From contig JAIMAG010000011.1 in NCBI GenBank assembly GCA_023512135.1, forward strand, positions 1 through 64,000: 64,000 bases of DNA. The letters are read 5' to 3'. This document shows positions 46,965-55,874 of the stretch, piece by piece; the first letter of the stretch is position 1; the number at the start of each line of letters is the position of its first letter. The position numbers were made by a program, and so were the translations under genes. Below the pieces are notes generated by a model. It had not been told where the DNA came from and did not search any database. It was given only the letters and a program-made list of their open reading frames with translations. The DNA comes from Terriglobia bacterium. Lineage in GTDB: Bacteria; Acidobacteriota; Terriglobia; Acidiferrales; UBA7541.

Positions 46965-48929
46965 TCAGCGCACGGCCCGAGATTCGACTTCGCGACGGAG
47001 GTCGCCGAGAAACTCGGTCAGCGGGCGCGCGCCCAGGTCCCCGCCCGAGCGGTGGCGAACGCTGACGGTGCCGGCCGCCTGCTCGCGAGCGCCCACGACG
47101 AGCATATAGGGAATTTTGGCGAGCTGGGCATCGCGGATGCGGGCCTGAAGTTTTTCGTTCCGGTTGTCCAGTTCGGCGCGGAAGCCGGCTGCCTGCAGTT
47201 GCCCGGTGACCTGGCGGGCATAGGCTTCGAACTTTTCGCTGAGCGGGAGCACGACGGCCTGCACCGGGGCGAGCCACGCGGGGAAGGCACCGGCATAGTG
47301 TTCGATGAGCACGCCGAAGAACCGTTCGACCGAACCCCACAGGGCACGGTGCACCATGACCGGCTGCTGCCGGGTGCCGTCCTCGGCGACGTATTCCAAC
47401 CCGAAGCGACGGGGCAGGTTGAAATCGAACTGCACGGTGGAAAGCTGCCAGGGCCGGCCGATGGCATCGAACAGCTTGACGTCGATCTTGGGTCCGTAGA
47501 AGACGGCTTCGCCGGGCATGGTGCGGAAGGGGATGCGCATCTGTTCCAGGGTGTGACGGAGGGCCTGTTCGGCCCGTTCCCATTCTTCTTCGGTGCCGGC
47601 GTATTTTTCCGGGTTCGCGGGATCGCGGGCGGAAAGCTCAACTTCGAACTGGTCGAAGCCGAAGGTGCGCAGCACAGCCTGGGCGAAATCCAGCGCTCCG
47701 GCGATTTCCTGTTCCAGTTGCGCGGGCGTGCAGAAGATGTGCGCGTCGTCCTGGGTGAAGCCGCGCACGCGCAGCAGCCCGTGGAGCACGCCGGAGCGCT
47801 CGTAGCGGTAGACGGTGCCGAGCTCGGCCAGTCGCAGGGGCAGCTCGCGATAGCTGCGCAGGCGGGACTTGTAGATCAGGATGTGTCCCGGACAGTTCAT
47901 CGGCTTCAACTGGTAGAGTCCTTTTTCGACCTCCATCGGGCCGAACATGTTCTCGCGGTAGAAGTCGGTGTGGCCGCTGGTCTCCCAGAGTTCGCGGCGC
48001 ATGGCGTGCGGGGTGAAAACCAGATGGTAGCCGCGGCGCAGATGTTCTTCGCGGGACCAGTCTTCCATGATTTTCCGCACCAGGCCGCCCTTGGGATGCC
48101 AGAAAATCAGGCCCGGGCCGGCCGCATCCTGAATGCTGAACAGGTCGAGTTCGGGGCCGAGCCGGCGGTGGTCGCGCCGGCGAGCCTCCTCCAGACGGTG
48201 CAGGTAGGCATCGAGCTCCGCCTGAGTGAAGAAACAGGCACCATAGATCCGCTGCATCTGCGGATTGCCTTCCTGGCCCTTCCAGTACGCGCCGGCGACG
48301 TTCATCAGTTTGAAGGCCCGGATGCGTCCCATCGAAGGGATGTGCGGGCCGCGGCAGAAGTCGATGAACTTGCCGGTCACGTAGAAGGAGACCATCGGCT
48401 CGGAAGCTTTCTCTTCGACCAGCTCGCACTTGAAGGGCTGGCCCTGTTCGCGGTAGAGCCGCAGGGCTTCGTCTTTGGGCAGCAGGCGCCGTTCGTTGGG
48501 CAGGTCGCGCTCGGCGAGTTCACGCATTTTGGCTTCGATTCTTTCCAGGTCTTCCTGCGTGAACGGCTCGTTGCGCAGGAATTCGTAGAAAAAGCCGTAC
48601 TCGATCGGCGGGCCGATGCCGAGCTTGACGTCGGGGAACAGCTCGAGTACAGCGGCAGCCAGCAGGTGCGCCGCCGAGTGGCGGAAGACCTCCAGGGCCT
48701 CGGGATCCTTCTCGGTGAGGATCTGCAGACGCACGTCGGCTTCGAGCGGACGGGTCAGGTCGATCAGCTCGGAGTCGCCGTTGCGCTGGATGCGGGCAAC
48801 GAGCGCCTGCTCGGCGAGCCGCGGCGAAATCTGCCGCGCAATGTCCAGCGGGGTGGTACCGCGAGGCACGTGCCGCTCGGAACCGTCCGGCAGGGTAATT
48901 TTTATGGCCGCTTCGGTGTTGGTGGTCAT
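46965..48929 (-). CDS. thrS: Threonyl-tRNA synthetase
   Basis: ThrRS charges tRNA-Thr. The 654-residue product has the N-terminal TGS domain (KITLPDGSERHVPRGTTPLDIARQISPRLAEQALVARI), the editing domain with HSAAHLL and the FCRGPHIPSMGRI motif, and the class II core with MNCPGHILIY (zinc and active-site Cys), YRYERSGVLHGLLRVRGFTQDDAHIFC motif 2 and LWGSVERFFGVLIEHY motif 3, followed by the anticodon-binding domain. ATG 48929 gives the usual start; the ribosome binding site is weak. It heads the cluster thrS-infC-rpmI-rplT-pheS-pheT. No T-box-like leader was recognised. Confidence 0.96.
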   Translation of the reverse strand: MTTNTEAAIKITLPDGSERHVPRGTTPLDIARQISPRLAEQALVARIQRNGDSELIDLTRPLEADVRLQILTEKDPEALEVFRHSAAHLLAAAVLELFPDVKLGIGPPIEYGFFYEFLRNEPFTQEDLERIEAKMRELAERDLPNERRLLPKDEALRLYREQGQPFKCELVEEKASEPMVSFYVTGKFIDFCRGPHIPSMGRIRAFKLMNVAGAYWKGQEGNPQMQRIYGACFFTQAELDAYLHRLEEARRRDHRRLGPELDLFSIQDAAGPGLIFWHPKGGLVRKIMEDWSREEHLRRGYHLVFTPHAMRRELWETSGHTDFYRENMFGPMEVEKGLYQLKPMNCPGHILIYKSRLRSYRELPLRLAELGTVYRYERSGVLHGLLRVRGFTQDDAHIFCTPAQLEQEIAGALDFAQAVLRTFGFDQFEVELSARDPANPEKYAGTEEEWERAEQALRHTLEQMRIPFRTMPGEAVFYGPKIDVKLFDAIGRPWQLSTVQFDFNLPRRFGLEYVAEDGTRQQPVMVHRALWGSVERFFGVLIEHYAGAFPAWLAPVQAVVLPLSEKFEAYARQVTGQLQAAGFRAELDNRNEKLQARIRDAQLAKIPYMLVVGAREQAAGTVSVRHRSGGDLGARPLTEFLGDLRREVESRAVR

Positions 48930-49087
48930 CGGGTGTTGCGTGCTTCTTTCTCGCCCACGATCGGCAGAACTTCCACTCAGAACACCGAAGCTTACCATGC
49001 GCCGCCAAGCAGGTGTAGCGCCCCTCTTCGGGCAGAGGAAACGGAACCACTCAAAGCAGGGCGGGGCCGGGGAAGCCGCGGCGGAAG

Positions 49088-49645
49088 TCAGAAGCGAATC
49101 TGGACGTCGGCGCGCTCTTCCGGTGCGGCCTGGAACAGCGGTTTCGGGGTGTAGTGCAGCAGGCGGGCGACGAAGACGTCGGGCAACTGCTGGATGCGGA
49201 TGTTGTAGGTGTTCACGGCGTCGTTGTACAGCTCGCGGCGGTCAGCGATTTGCGATTCGAGCTGGCTGATGCGGCCCTGCAGGTGGAGAAACGTCTGATT
49301 GGCCTTCAGCTCGGGATAGTTTTCGGCCACGGCAAACAGCGTCTTCAGCGCCTGCTGGGACTGCTGGTTGGCTTCGAGCTTGCCTTCGATCGTGGTGGCC
49401 CCGAGCCAGCGGGTGCGTGCGTCCACGATTTTCTGCAGCGTTTCCTGCTCGTACTGCATGTAGCCCTTGCAGGTCTCCACCAGCTTGGGCAGCTCGTCGA
49501 AGCGTTGCTTGAGCAGAACGTCGATGTTCGACCAGGCCCGGTCGCATTCGTTGCGGATGGCCACCAGCGAGTTGTACACGATGACGAAGTACAGCACCAG
49601 GCCGAGGACAACAAAAAGAACGATCGCCAGCAACAGCAGGGTCAT
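49088..49645 (-). CDS. LemA-family membrane protein (copy 1)
   Basis: LemA proteins have one N-terminal membrane segment and a helical bundle facing outward; their function is not settled. The 185-residue product has the segment MTLLLLAIVLFVVLGLVLYFVIVYNSLVAIRNECDRAWSNIDVLLKQRFDELPKLVETCKGYMQYEQETL, the LemA signature, and ends NIRIQQLPDVFVARLLHYTPKPLFQA. ATG 49645 has GGAGGAG 6 bases upstream. A second LemA gene and a GIDE-domain gene precede it on the same strand; similar LemA/GIDE clusters occur elsewhere. Confidence 0.92.
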   Translation of the reverse strand: MTLLLLAIVLFVVLGLVLYFVIVYNSLVAIRNECDRAWSNIDVLLKQRFDELPKLVETCKGYMQYEQETLQKIVDARTRWLGATTIEGKLEANQQSQQALKTLFAVAENYPELKANQTFLHLQGRISQLESQIADRRELYNDAVNTYNIRIQQLPDVFVARLLHYTPKPLFQAAPEERADVQIRF

Positions 49646-49769
49646 CGGCTCCTCCAGCAAAGTACCGCGAACACACAGATGCAAACCGCCTGCTCGTTCA
49701 GACGCACCGGGCCGGCCGAGCCCCCGGCCTCCGCCCTCGGCCGGTTGCGGCTGCCGAATGGCCCATTTC

Positions 49770-50330
49770 CTACGCGAAACTGATTTTCACATCGCCGCGG
49801 TCTTCCGGCGCAGCAGCGAACAGTTCGCGCCGCGTGAACCCGAGCAGCCGCGCGACGATGGCGTCTGGAATCTGCGCGATGCGGATGTTGTATTCATTCG
49901 TATCGGCGTTGTAGCGCTCGCGTCGCGCAGCGATTGCCGACTCGAGCTCCGAGATGCGTCCCTGGAGCTGCCGGAAATTTTCGTTGGCCTTCAGCTCCGG
50001 GTAGTTTTCCGCCACAGCGAACAACTGGCGCAGTGCGGCGGTGAGCAGGCTGTCGGCCTGGGCTTTTTCGGCGACCGAGCCAGCACTCATCACCCGCGAG
50101 CGGGCCTCGGTGATGCGCTGCAGCGTTTCCTGCTCGTACTGCATGTAGCCCTTGCAGGTGTCCACCAGCTTGGGCAGCTCGTCGTGGCGCTGGCGGAGCA
50201 GGACGTCGATGTTGGCCCAGGCGCGGTCGACGTCGTTGCGCAGGCGCACCAGACGGTTGTAGACGCCGACGAACCACAGCACCAGTCCCGCCAGAATCGC
50301 CAGCACCACCAGCAGCAGAATCAGTCCCAT
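49770..50330 (-). CDS. LemA-family membrane protein (copy 2)
   Basis: This 186-residue LemA paralogue closely parallels copy 1: a membrane segment (MGLILLLVVLAILAGLVLWFVGVYNRLVRLRNDVDRAWANIDVLLRQRHDELPKLVDTCKGYMQYEQETL), then a helical bundle and NIRIAQIPDAIVARLLGFTRRELF at the end. The two probably arose by tandem duplication and might form hetero-oligomers. The gene lies 111 bases after the GIDE-domain gene and 124 bases before copy 1, all on the minus strand. Confidence 0.92.
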   Translation of the reverse strand: MGLILLLVVLAILAGLVLWFVGVYNRLVRLRNDVDRAWANIDVLLRQRHDELPKLVDTCKGYMQYEQETLQRITEARSRVMSAGSVAEKAQADSLLTAALRQLFAVAENYPELKANENFRQLQGRISELESAIAARRERYNADTNEYNIRIAQIPDAIVARLLGFTRRELFAAAPEDRGDVKISFA

Positions 50331-50441
50331 GTTGCCTCCCGTGCCGAAGTCCGGGCCCTCCGCGTGCCGCAGGCGATTGCGGCGTGCAATTCGGCCTGCA
50401 CACCAGATGCCCGACCGGGCAGGCGCGAACCTGCCCCGTCG

Positions 50442-51233
50442 CTAGAAGCTCAGCCAGCCGAAACGGTGCAGCAGCCAGGCGAGCGCAACGAGCGCCACAA
50501 CAGCGCCACCGAAAACGCTCAGCCAGGTGTTGCGGCTGAGCTTCGAAAGCACCTCCTTCTCGCTCGCTTCGGCGATGAAATACCACGGATGATGCTGGCC
50601 TTTGCAGATGATAATCCGCTCCTGCTCATCCTGCGCGCCAGGAACCTCCGTGGCTGTGCCGAGAACATACACCGGGTCGCCCTGGCAAAGATTTTTTTCC
50701 GTGAAACGCATCGGGCCGGTGAAGCGTACGCCGCGCGATTCGCAAAAGTCGCGGAAGCGGCGTTCGATTTCCTGCTCCAGCCGGTTGCGACCGGAGTCGC
50801 CGAAGAAAAACCGGACGAGTTTTTCGACGCCGCTCTCGGTGGTGTACTGGATATCGACCGGTAAGTCGAGTTCGGCGCCGGTGGGGTCCACCTTGACGCG
50901 GCCGGTGTCGTCTTCCACATAAAACGGGATGCCCAGATTTTCCTTGTGCACCGTGACCCAGCGGGAGCTTTTGCCGCGGCGCTCGTAGCGTTCGATCATG
51001 ATTTGCGAGCAGTAACAGGGCACTTGGCCGATTCCGCTTGGCACGGTGGTGTTGCCCGCGGCGCGGCCGGCCACTTCCACCAAGCCCATGGCGACCGAGC
51101 GACACTTGCTGGTCGGAATGTTTTCCACCAGACGCTTGTTGCGCAGGTGGCGGAAACCGTAGAAGAAGAAAAACAGGCCGAGACCGAAGAAGACCAGCGC
51201 GCCGATGACGTCGTCGTTGATTTCAACGCTCAT
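50442..51233 (-). CDS. GIDE-domain (E3-ligase-like) membrane protein
   Basis: The 263-residue protein has a membrane segment at about residues 10-28 and another at about 238-256. Between them is a GIDE domain, a beta-rich region named after the human mitochondrial E3 ligase MUL1: VPSGIGQVPCYCSQIMIERYERRGKSSRWVTVHKEN and a later GDPVYVLGTATEVPG. The RING finger of the eukaryotic proteins is absent, so ubiquitin-ligase activity is not expected. It is the first gene of a likely GIDE-LemA-LemA unit, suggesting that the three form a membrane complex. ATG 51233 is chosen because it directly precedes the first membrane segment. Confidence 0.82.
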   Translation of the reverse strand: MSVEINDDVIGALVFFGLGLFFFFYGFRHLRNKRLVENIPTSKCRSVAMGLVEVAGRAAGNTTVPSGIGQVPCYCSQIMIERYERRGKSSRWVTVHKENLGIPFYVEDDTGRVKVDPTGAELDLPVDIQYTTESGVEKLVRFFFGDSGRNRLEQEIERRFRDFCESRGVRFTGPMRFTEKNLCQGDPVYVLGTATEVPGAQDEQERIIICKGQHHPWYFIAEASEKEVLSKLSRNTWLSVFGGAVVALVALAWLLHRFGWLSF

Positions 51234-51395
51234 GGAACAAGCGGCCGCTGCGCCGCGGATCGTCCGCGCAGGCTGCCTCCCTCGGCCGCTGCACTTGCCG
51301 CAGCAGCATAGCCAGGCGGCCTGCGCAAGTCTAGAACACCACTGCGGATGCGCACAGCCCCGGCCGGGGGACACACAGCCGGGTACAGGTCTGCG

Positions 51396-52439
51396 TCAGC
51401 GTGCGGCGGTGGAAGGCAGCAGGTAGCGAGGATAGTGAACGTATCCGTCCGGAATCCTTTCGCCTTTGTGCCCGAGGATTTCCAGTTTTATCTTTTTCGG
51501 TTTGTCGAGCGCGCGGTCCGGTTCCAGTTCCAGCAGGTAGATATTCCGCAGCGTCCAGTAACTCATTCTCGCGGTGCGGGAGAGCTGGTGCGGGTGCGGC
51601 CACACCTCGAGGTTTACAACGAAATTCCCCTCTGCATCCCAGGGATCCCAAACGATTCCGCCTGTTTCCTGGGCAAAACTTTCAATTTCCCCGAAGAGTC
51701 CTCCCAAAGCGGATTGGCGCCGCAACTCGGTAACACTGATTCCAACAGGCATGGCACCCCAGAACGGGTCACTGGGAAAGAAAGAAGGAGGCGCGCAGAG
51801 AACAATGGACACCCGCATTCCGGTGTCGCTGAGACGGCGACTGAGTTTGCGGAAGGGCTTTTTAACTCCAGCAATAATTCCATCAGAGAAAACAACGACG
51901 CCATCCCCGGGCTGAATCTGACCGGCGATCGTATTCAGCATCGCTTCGAGGGCAATGCCGAACTCTGTGTTGTCACCGGTGTCTTTTTTTGCGGAGGCCG
52001 TTCCGGGCTCGGGAAGACTCTCGAGGGCCTGCCGAAGGATCGTTCTGTCGCTGGTGAACGGGACAACGATGCGGTGCTGATCCGCAAACGCCTGCAGGGA
52101 AAGCTGGTCGTCAGGCTGCACCCAGTTGAAAAACTCCTGCACGGCTCGTTTGGCCACCTCCCACGGACTGAACTCACCGACTTTGCGCATACTGCCGCTC
52201 CGGTCGAGCAGAAGGACAATCCGGCGCGGTTTCGAATCCTGCACGACTTTCGTGATGCGTGCGCTCAGGCCTTTGACGGTAATCTGCTCGGGCTTCAGGC
52301 CCATCAGCAGGCGACCCTCGCGGTCATAGATGCCGAGCGGGAGGATGTACCGCTCGACCGGCTGCTGCGCGCGCAGCGCCAAGCCCGCCAGCACAACGAC
52401 AACGCAGCCGAAAAGGCTCAGCCGGCAAGCGACTTTCAT
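51396..52439 (-). CDS. Acidobacterial-type VWFA-domain secreted protein
   Basis: The 347-residue product begins with a signal peptide (MKVACRLSLFGCVVVVLAGLALRAQ). It then has the short N-terminal strand region and a von Willebrand factor A domain with the metal-binding MIDAS motif D79-R-S-G-S83. The layout (signal, GIYDREGRLLMGLKPEQITV, LDRSGSM) matches the VWFA-related domain family expanded in Acidobacteria. It probably mediates protein binding at the cell surface. There is no ribosome binding site before ATG 52439; ATCGTATA boxes in the divergent spacer may give a promoter with a very short leader. Confidence 0.8.
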   Translation of the reverse strand: MKVACRLSLFGCVVVVLAGLALRAQQPVERYILPLGIYDREGRLLMGLKPEQITVKGLSARITKVVQDSKPRRIVLLLDRSGSMRKVGEFSPWEVAKRAVQEFFNWVQPDDQLSLQAFADQHRIVVPFTSDRTILRQALESLPEPGTASAKKDTGDNTEFGIALEAMLNTIAGQIQPGDGVVVFSDGIIAGVKKPFRKLSRRLSDTGMRVSIVLCAPPSFFPSDPFWGAMPVGISVTELRRQSALGGLFGEIESFAQETGGIVWDPWDAEGNFVVNLEVWPHPHQLSRTARMSYWTLRNIYLLELEPDRALDKPKKIKLEILGHKGERIPDGYVHYPRYLLPSTAAR

Positions 52440-52497
52440 GGTCGAGCGATCGTATATTCCAGCGTGAAGTGACTGGATTCTATCGTATAGCCAGCCA

Positions 52498-52525
52498 TTG
52501 TGCCAGCAGAAAACACAGGTAGAAT
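52498..52525 (+). promoter_or_regulatory. Candidate promoter of archease, leaderless mRNA
   Basis: TTGTGC at 52498-52503 and TAGAAT at 52520-52525 are 16 bases apart. The expected start, 6-7 bases after the -10 element, is the GTG start codon itself at 52532. There is no Shine-Dalgarno site, so the transcript may be leaderless. Confidence 0.5.
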
Positions 52526-52531
52526 TCTGTC

Positions 52532-52969
52532 GTGAAGCAAAAATTCGAAATTATCGAGCATCCGGCGGATGTGGGCTTCCGGGCCTATGGTGCGACGCTC
52601 GAGGAGCTGTTTGTCCACGCTGCCGAGGCGCTGCTCGCGCTGGCCTGCGAGCCGGAAGGCATCGAAGAACGCGAGCAACGTACCGTCTATGCCTCGGGTC
52701 GCGATCTCGAATCGCTGCTTTTCGCCTGGCTGGCGGAAATTCTGGCCGCAGGCGACGCCGAGAAAATGTTTTTTCGCCGCGCGGAAGTGAAGGAGCTGCA
52801 GCCGCCCGACGGCAACCGCGGCGGAGAAGTTCGCGGCGTCGTATACGGAGAGCGGTTCGACCGCAGCCGCCATCATCCGGGCACCTACATCAAGGCGGTC
52901 ACGTATCATCAATTGCGCGTGGAACGCACGGCCGATGGCTGGCGCGCGACGGTGTACCTGGATGTTTGA
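52532..52969 (+). CDS. Archease
   Basis: Archease helps the RNA ligase RtcB guanylylate and turn over. The 145-residue product has the conserved features: FEIIEHPADVGFRAYGATLEELFVHAAEALLAL, an acidic middle, DLESLLFAWLAEIL, and the C-terminal IKAVTYHQLRVERTADGWRATVYLDV with the conserved metal-binding Asp at the end. No rtcB is in the window, so the partner must be elsewhere or the protein acts with another enzyme. It is divergent from the VWFA gene and appears to start without a leader. Confidence 0.88.
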   Translation: MKQKFEIIEHPADVGFRAYGATLEELFVHAAEALLALACEPEGIEEREQRTVYASGRDLESLLFAWLAEILAAGDAEKMFFRRAEVKELQPPDGNRGGEVRGVVYGERFDRSRHHPGTYIKAVTYHQLRVERTADGWRATVYLDV

Positions 52970-53073
52970 AGTGCCGGCGGGCGGCATAGAGCCGGCGCAG
53001 AAGCATTTCGTAAGGTTCGTGCTTTTTTGTGTTCCCCGGGATGATTCTCGATTCTGTTCGCTGGAGGCCGAAC

Positions 53074-54207
53074 ATGTGGCGAATTTTGATTGGAATTTTT
53101 CTGGCCAGTCTGTGCGCGGGCAGCACGGCCGTACAGGGCTCCGATGTCACCACGCCCCGTCCGGTCGGCGCGAAGGCAGATGAGGTGGCGACGCAAAATT
53201 CAGCGCACGCCGGCGTGTCGGCCGAGGTGAAAAGCAATCCGGAAAAGGCGCGTCCGAGCACCGCAGAGAGCCTGCCGACCCGGGTGGCCAGCCGACCCGT
53301 GGCGACGTATTCGATTGTCGCGCGAGACCCGGAGACCGGAGAGCTGGGCGTGGCGGTGCAGTCGCACTGGTTTTCGGTGGGCTCGATTGTCTCGTGGGCG
53401 GAGGCAGGCGTGGGCGCGGTGGCGACGCAGTCGTTCGTCGACCCAAGCTACGGCCCGAAAGGACTGGCGATGATGCGCATGGGGATCCCGGCACCGGCGG
53501 CCCTGGCGGCGTTGCTGGCTCAGGATGAAGGGCGCGAAGTTCGCCAGGTCGCGTTCATCGATGCAGAGGGCCGCGTGGGCGTGCACACCGGGTCGAAGTG
53601 CATCGCGGCGGCCGGGCATCGCACCGGCGCGAACTACTCCGTGCAGGCCAACCTGATGGACAAGCCCACGGTGTGGGAGGCGATGGCGCGCGCATTTGAA
53701 AACACAAAGGGAGACCTGGCCGAACGCATGCTGGCCGCGCTGGAAGCCGCCGAGGCCGAAGGCGGCGACATCCGCGGGAGGCAGTCGGCGGCGATGGTGA
53801 TTGTCAAAGCGAAATCCACAGGCCGGCCGTGGGCCGACCGGCTGATCGACCTGCGGATCGAGGACCATCCGGACCCGCTCGGGGAGTTGCGGCGACTGGT
53901 GCGGGTCAACCGCGCCTACAATCACATGAACGCGGGCGACCTGTGCGCGGAGCGGCGCGACTGGGACTGCGCCAGCCGGGAATACGCCGCGGCGGAAAAG
54001 CTGCTGCCGGAAATGGCCGAGGTCACGTTCTGGCACGCGGTCACGCTGGTGACCGGCGGACGCGTGGAGCAGGCGCTGCCGCTGTTCCGCCATGTGTTCG
54101 CGCGCGAGCCGAAGTGGGCTGAACTGGTAGGACGGCTGCCCGCTGCTGGGCTGCTGCCCGACGATGCCGCGCTGCTGGCCCGGATACGAGCGCAGGCCAG
54201 GCAATAA
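53074..54207 (+). CDS. Secreted DUF1028 (Ntn-hydrolase-like) protein with C-terminal helical domain
   Basis: The 377-residue product starts with a signal peptide (MWRILIGIFLASLCAGSTA) and a linker, then a DUF1028 domain (about residues 80-285): ATYSIVARDPETGELGVAVQSHWFSVGSIVSWAEAGVGAVATQSFVDPSYGPKGL, VGVHTGSKCIAAAGHRTGANYSVQANLM. The domain belongs to the Ntn-hydrolase fold; the substrate is unknown. The C-terminal 95 residues are TPR-like helices (LRRLVRVNRAYNHMNAGDLCAERRDWDCASREY). ATG 53074 is chosen as GGAGG lies 6 bases upstream; earlier in-frame starts at 53029 and 53041 lack a site. Confidence 0.82.
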   Translation: MWRILIGIFLASLCAGSTAVQGSDVTTPRPVGAKADEVATQNSAHAGVSAEVKSNPEKARPSTAESLPTRVASRPVATYSIVARDPETGELGVAVQSHWFSVGSIVSWAEAGVGAVATQSFVDPSYGPKGLAMMRMGIPAPAALAALLAQDEGREVRQVAFIDAEGRVGVHTGSKCIAAAGHRTGANYSVQANLMDKPTVWEAMARAFENTKGDLAERMLAALEAAEAEGGDIRGRQSAAMVIVKAKSTGRPWADRLIDLRIEDHPDPLGELRRLVRVNRAYNHMNAGDLCAERRDWDCASREYAAAEKLLPEMAEVTFWHAVTLVTGGRVEQALPLFRHVFAREPKWAELVGRLPAAGLLPDDAALLARIRAQARQ

Positions 54208-54253
54208 CGCGGCAGGAACAGTTCGCGCCGGTGCACAGTTGGTCGTCGCTGGA

Positions 54254-54997
54254 CTAGAAAGGTCGTGCTGCGGGAAGGAACGCGCGCCAGATGAGCACCG
54301 CGCCGAGCACAGCACTCGCCGTTCCCGCCGTCATCTGCAGGGCGGCGAGCCAGGTGTGCCGTCGCGAGGCCCGTGCAAGCGGCACTCCCAGCAACGCACT
54401 GAACGCAACCATCCCGAGCAACGCACCCGCACCAAAAACCACCAGGAAAAGCACGCCGAGCAGGCGCGAGGAAATCGAGCTGAGCACGAGCAAAGCCAGG
54501 CCAGCCGTGCCGGCCATGCCGTGAGCCATGCCGACAAGCAAGGACTGCAGGTCGCCCCGGCGGAGCCGGTGCGCCAGCGTGCCAACAGCGGCCCAGGCGT
54601 GCGCATCGTGAACGTGTTCCGGTTCCTCGCGCGGGTGGTAGTGCAGGTGTGTGTGTTCGAGCAGGCCGTGCCGGTGTTTGTGGAAGTGGAACCGTCCGGT
54701 GAGGCCCCGGCGAATCGTGCGCACGCCCAGCCAGACAAGCACCGCCGCGACCACCAGCTCGAGTGTCCATTCGACCGGCGGGGCCAGCCGGAGGTGCAGG
54801 GCGATCAGCAGGCTGCCAAACAGAAACACGGTCAACAGATGGCCCAGGCCCCAGAGCGCGCCAAAACGAAGACCCTGGCGCGGGTCGCGGGCAGTGCTGA
54901 CCAGTGTGCTGACCGCAGCAATGTGGTCGGCGTCGGTCGCATGGCGCAGGCCGAGCGCGAAGCCAAACAGCAATGTCGCCAGTGTGGAACCTTCCAT
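54254..54997 (-). CDS. Nickel/cobalt transporter (NiCoT-like)
   Basis: The 247-residue product has about six to seven membrane segments and the NiCoT signature H-x4-D-H in the first segment (H19 and D24-H25 in LRHATDADHIAA). A His-rich hydrophilic loop (about residues 100-138; HFHKHRHGLLEHTHLHYH) is a likely metal-binding stretch. It should take up nickel or cobalt. No nickel enzyme or cobalamin gene is adjacent. It is followed on the same strand by nothing closer than the DUF1028 gene, which converges on it. The ABC-2 permease gene ends 55 bases upstream, so read-through from that unit is possible. Confidence 0.85.
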   Translation of the reverse strand: MEGSTLATLLFGFALGLRHATDADHIAAVSTLVSTARDPRQGLRFGALWGLGHLLTVFLFGSLLIALHLRLAPPVEWTLELVVAAVLVWLGVRTIRRGLTGRFHFHKHRHGLLEHTHLHYHPREEPEHVHDAHAWAAVGTLAHRLRRGDLQSLLVGMAHGMAGTAGLALLVLSSISSRLLGVLFLVVFGAGALLGMVAFSALLGVPLARASRRHTWLAALQMTAGTASAVLGAVLIWRAFLPAARPF

Positions 54998-55052
54998 GGC
55001 GCAGGAGTATACAGAAAAATCCGGAATCGCGTTGCGGGAAAATGCAGCCGCT

Positions 55053-55874
55053 TCAGAAATGGGTCAGCGTGCCCGCCATTTTGGTGCGGCGGAGCGACCA
55101 GGCAAACACCGCCAGCGAGAGCGGCAGCAGCACCGCAGCAAACAACAGCAGGGCGCGCACCGACGGCCAGACGGAAGCAAAGGAGGCACTGGCGAGCAGT
55201 GCGCTGCGCACCGCTTCCAGGGAGTAGCTGATCGGAGTCAGCCGCGCCAGCCATTGCAGTGGTTCAGGCAGCACCGCGACGGGATACATGACCCCGCCGA
55301 CCAGCGCAGAAATCCCCAGGATGGCCCAGCGGGCGGGATTGCCGCGCTTGAACAGCAGAATGTAGCTGGCCGAGAGAATGCCCAGTCCGGCGAAGGCCAG
55401 CACGGAGGCCAGCAGCACGGTAGCGGCCGCAGGCCAGTTGGCTGAGGTCACCGGGAAATCGAATACAAGCACTGCCCAGCCGAGATAGACCAGCGTGCGG
55501 AGTGAAGCACTCAGGAAAGGATAGAGGGACGAGCCGGCCAGCAGCAGCGGGACAGGAGTCTGCGTGACGAGCAGGGCTTCCAGGGCGCCGTTTTCGCGGG
55601 CTTCGCGCAGGCTGAGCTCCACCGCCACCACGGCGACGGTCAGGTAGTCGAAAAAGACGAAGCCGACAATAGCGAAGGAGAAGTAGTCGTGCCCCTGCGG
55701 CAGCGTGCGGGCGAGCGCTTCGGTCTGCACGAATTTGGAAAGATAGTAGAACGAAGCCACGCCCATCAGCGCTTCCAGCATCTCCACCAGAAAAGTGATG
55801 CGATAGCTGCGCGTGATCAGCCAGTCGCGGCGGAGAATCGCCATCAGCTTGCGGAGCGGCCGGTACAGGTTCAT
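55053..55874 (-). CDS. ABC-2 type transporter permease (possible lasso-peptide exporter)
   Basis: The 273-residue product has about six membrane helices and the layout of ABC-2 permeases: N-terminal cytoplasmic helix (LRKLMAILRRDWLITRSYRITFLVEMLEAL), VELSLREARENGALEALLVTQTPVPLLLAGSSLYPFL, and the late ISALVGGVMYPVAVLPEPLQWLARLTPISYSLEAVRSALL motif. It pairs with the ATPase gene by a 4-base overlap. The pair stands divergent from the lasso operon with no gene between, which is why I suggest it exports the lasso peptide. Typical lasso exporters are fused single-chain ABC proteins, so this is an inference. Confidence 0.85.
   Translation of the reverse strand: MNLYRPLRKLMAILRRDWLITRSYRITFLVEMLEALMGVASFYYLSKFVQTEALARTLPQGHDYFSFAIVGFVFFDYLTVAVVAVELSLREARENGALEALLVTQTPVPLLLAGSSLYPFLSASLRTLVYLGWAVLVFDFPVTSANWPAAATVLLASVLAFAGLGILSASYILLFKRGNPARWAILGISALVGGVMYPVAVLPEPLQWLARLTPISYSLEAVRSALLASASFASVWPSVRALLLFAAVLLPLSLAVFAWSLRRTKMAGTLTHF

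Noticed and set aside
46338-49154. Long plus-strand open frame opposite infC and thrS
   Set aside because: The opposite strand encodes clear IF-3 and threonyl-tRNA synthetase. The plus-strand translation has no domain and spans two genes and their gap.
52532-52969. An RNA-repair operon around archease
   Set aside because: No rtcB or RNA cyclase gene lies within the window; the flanking genes are a VWFA protein and a DUF1028 protein.
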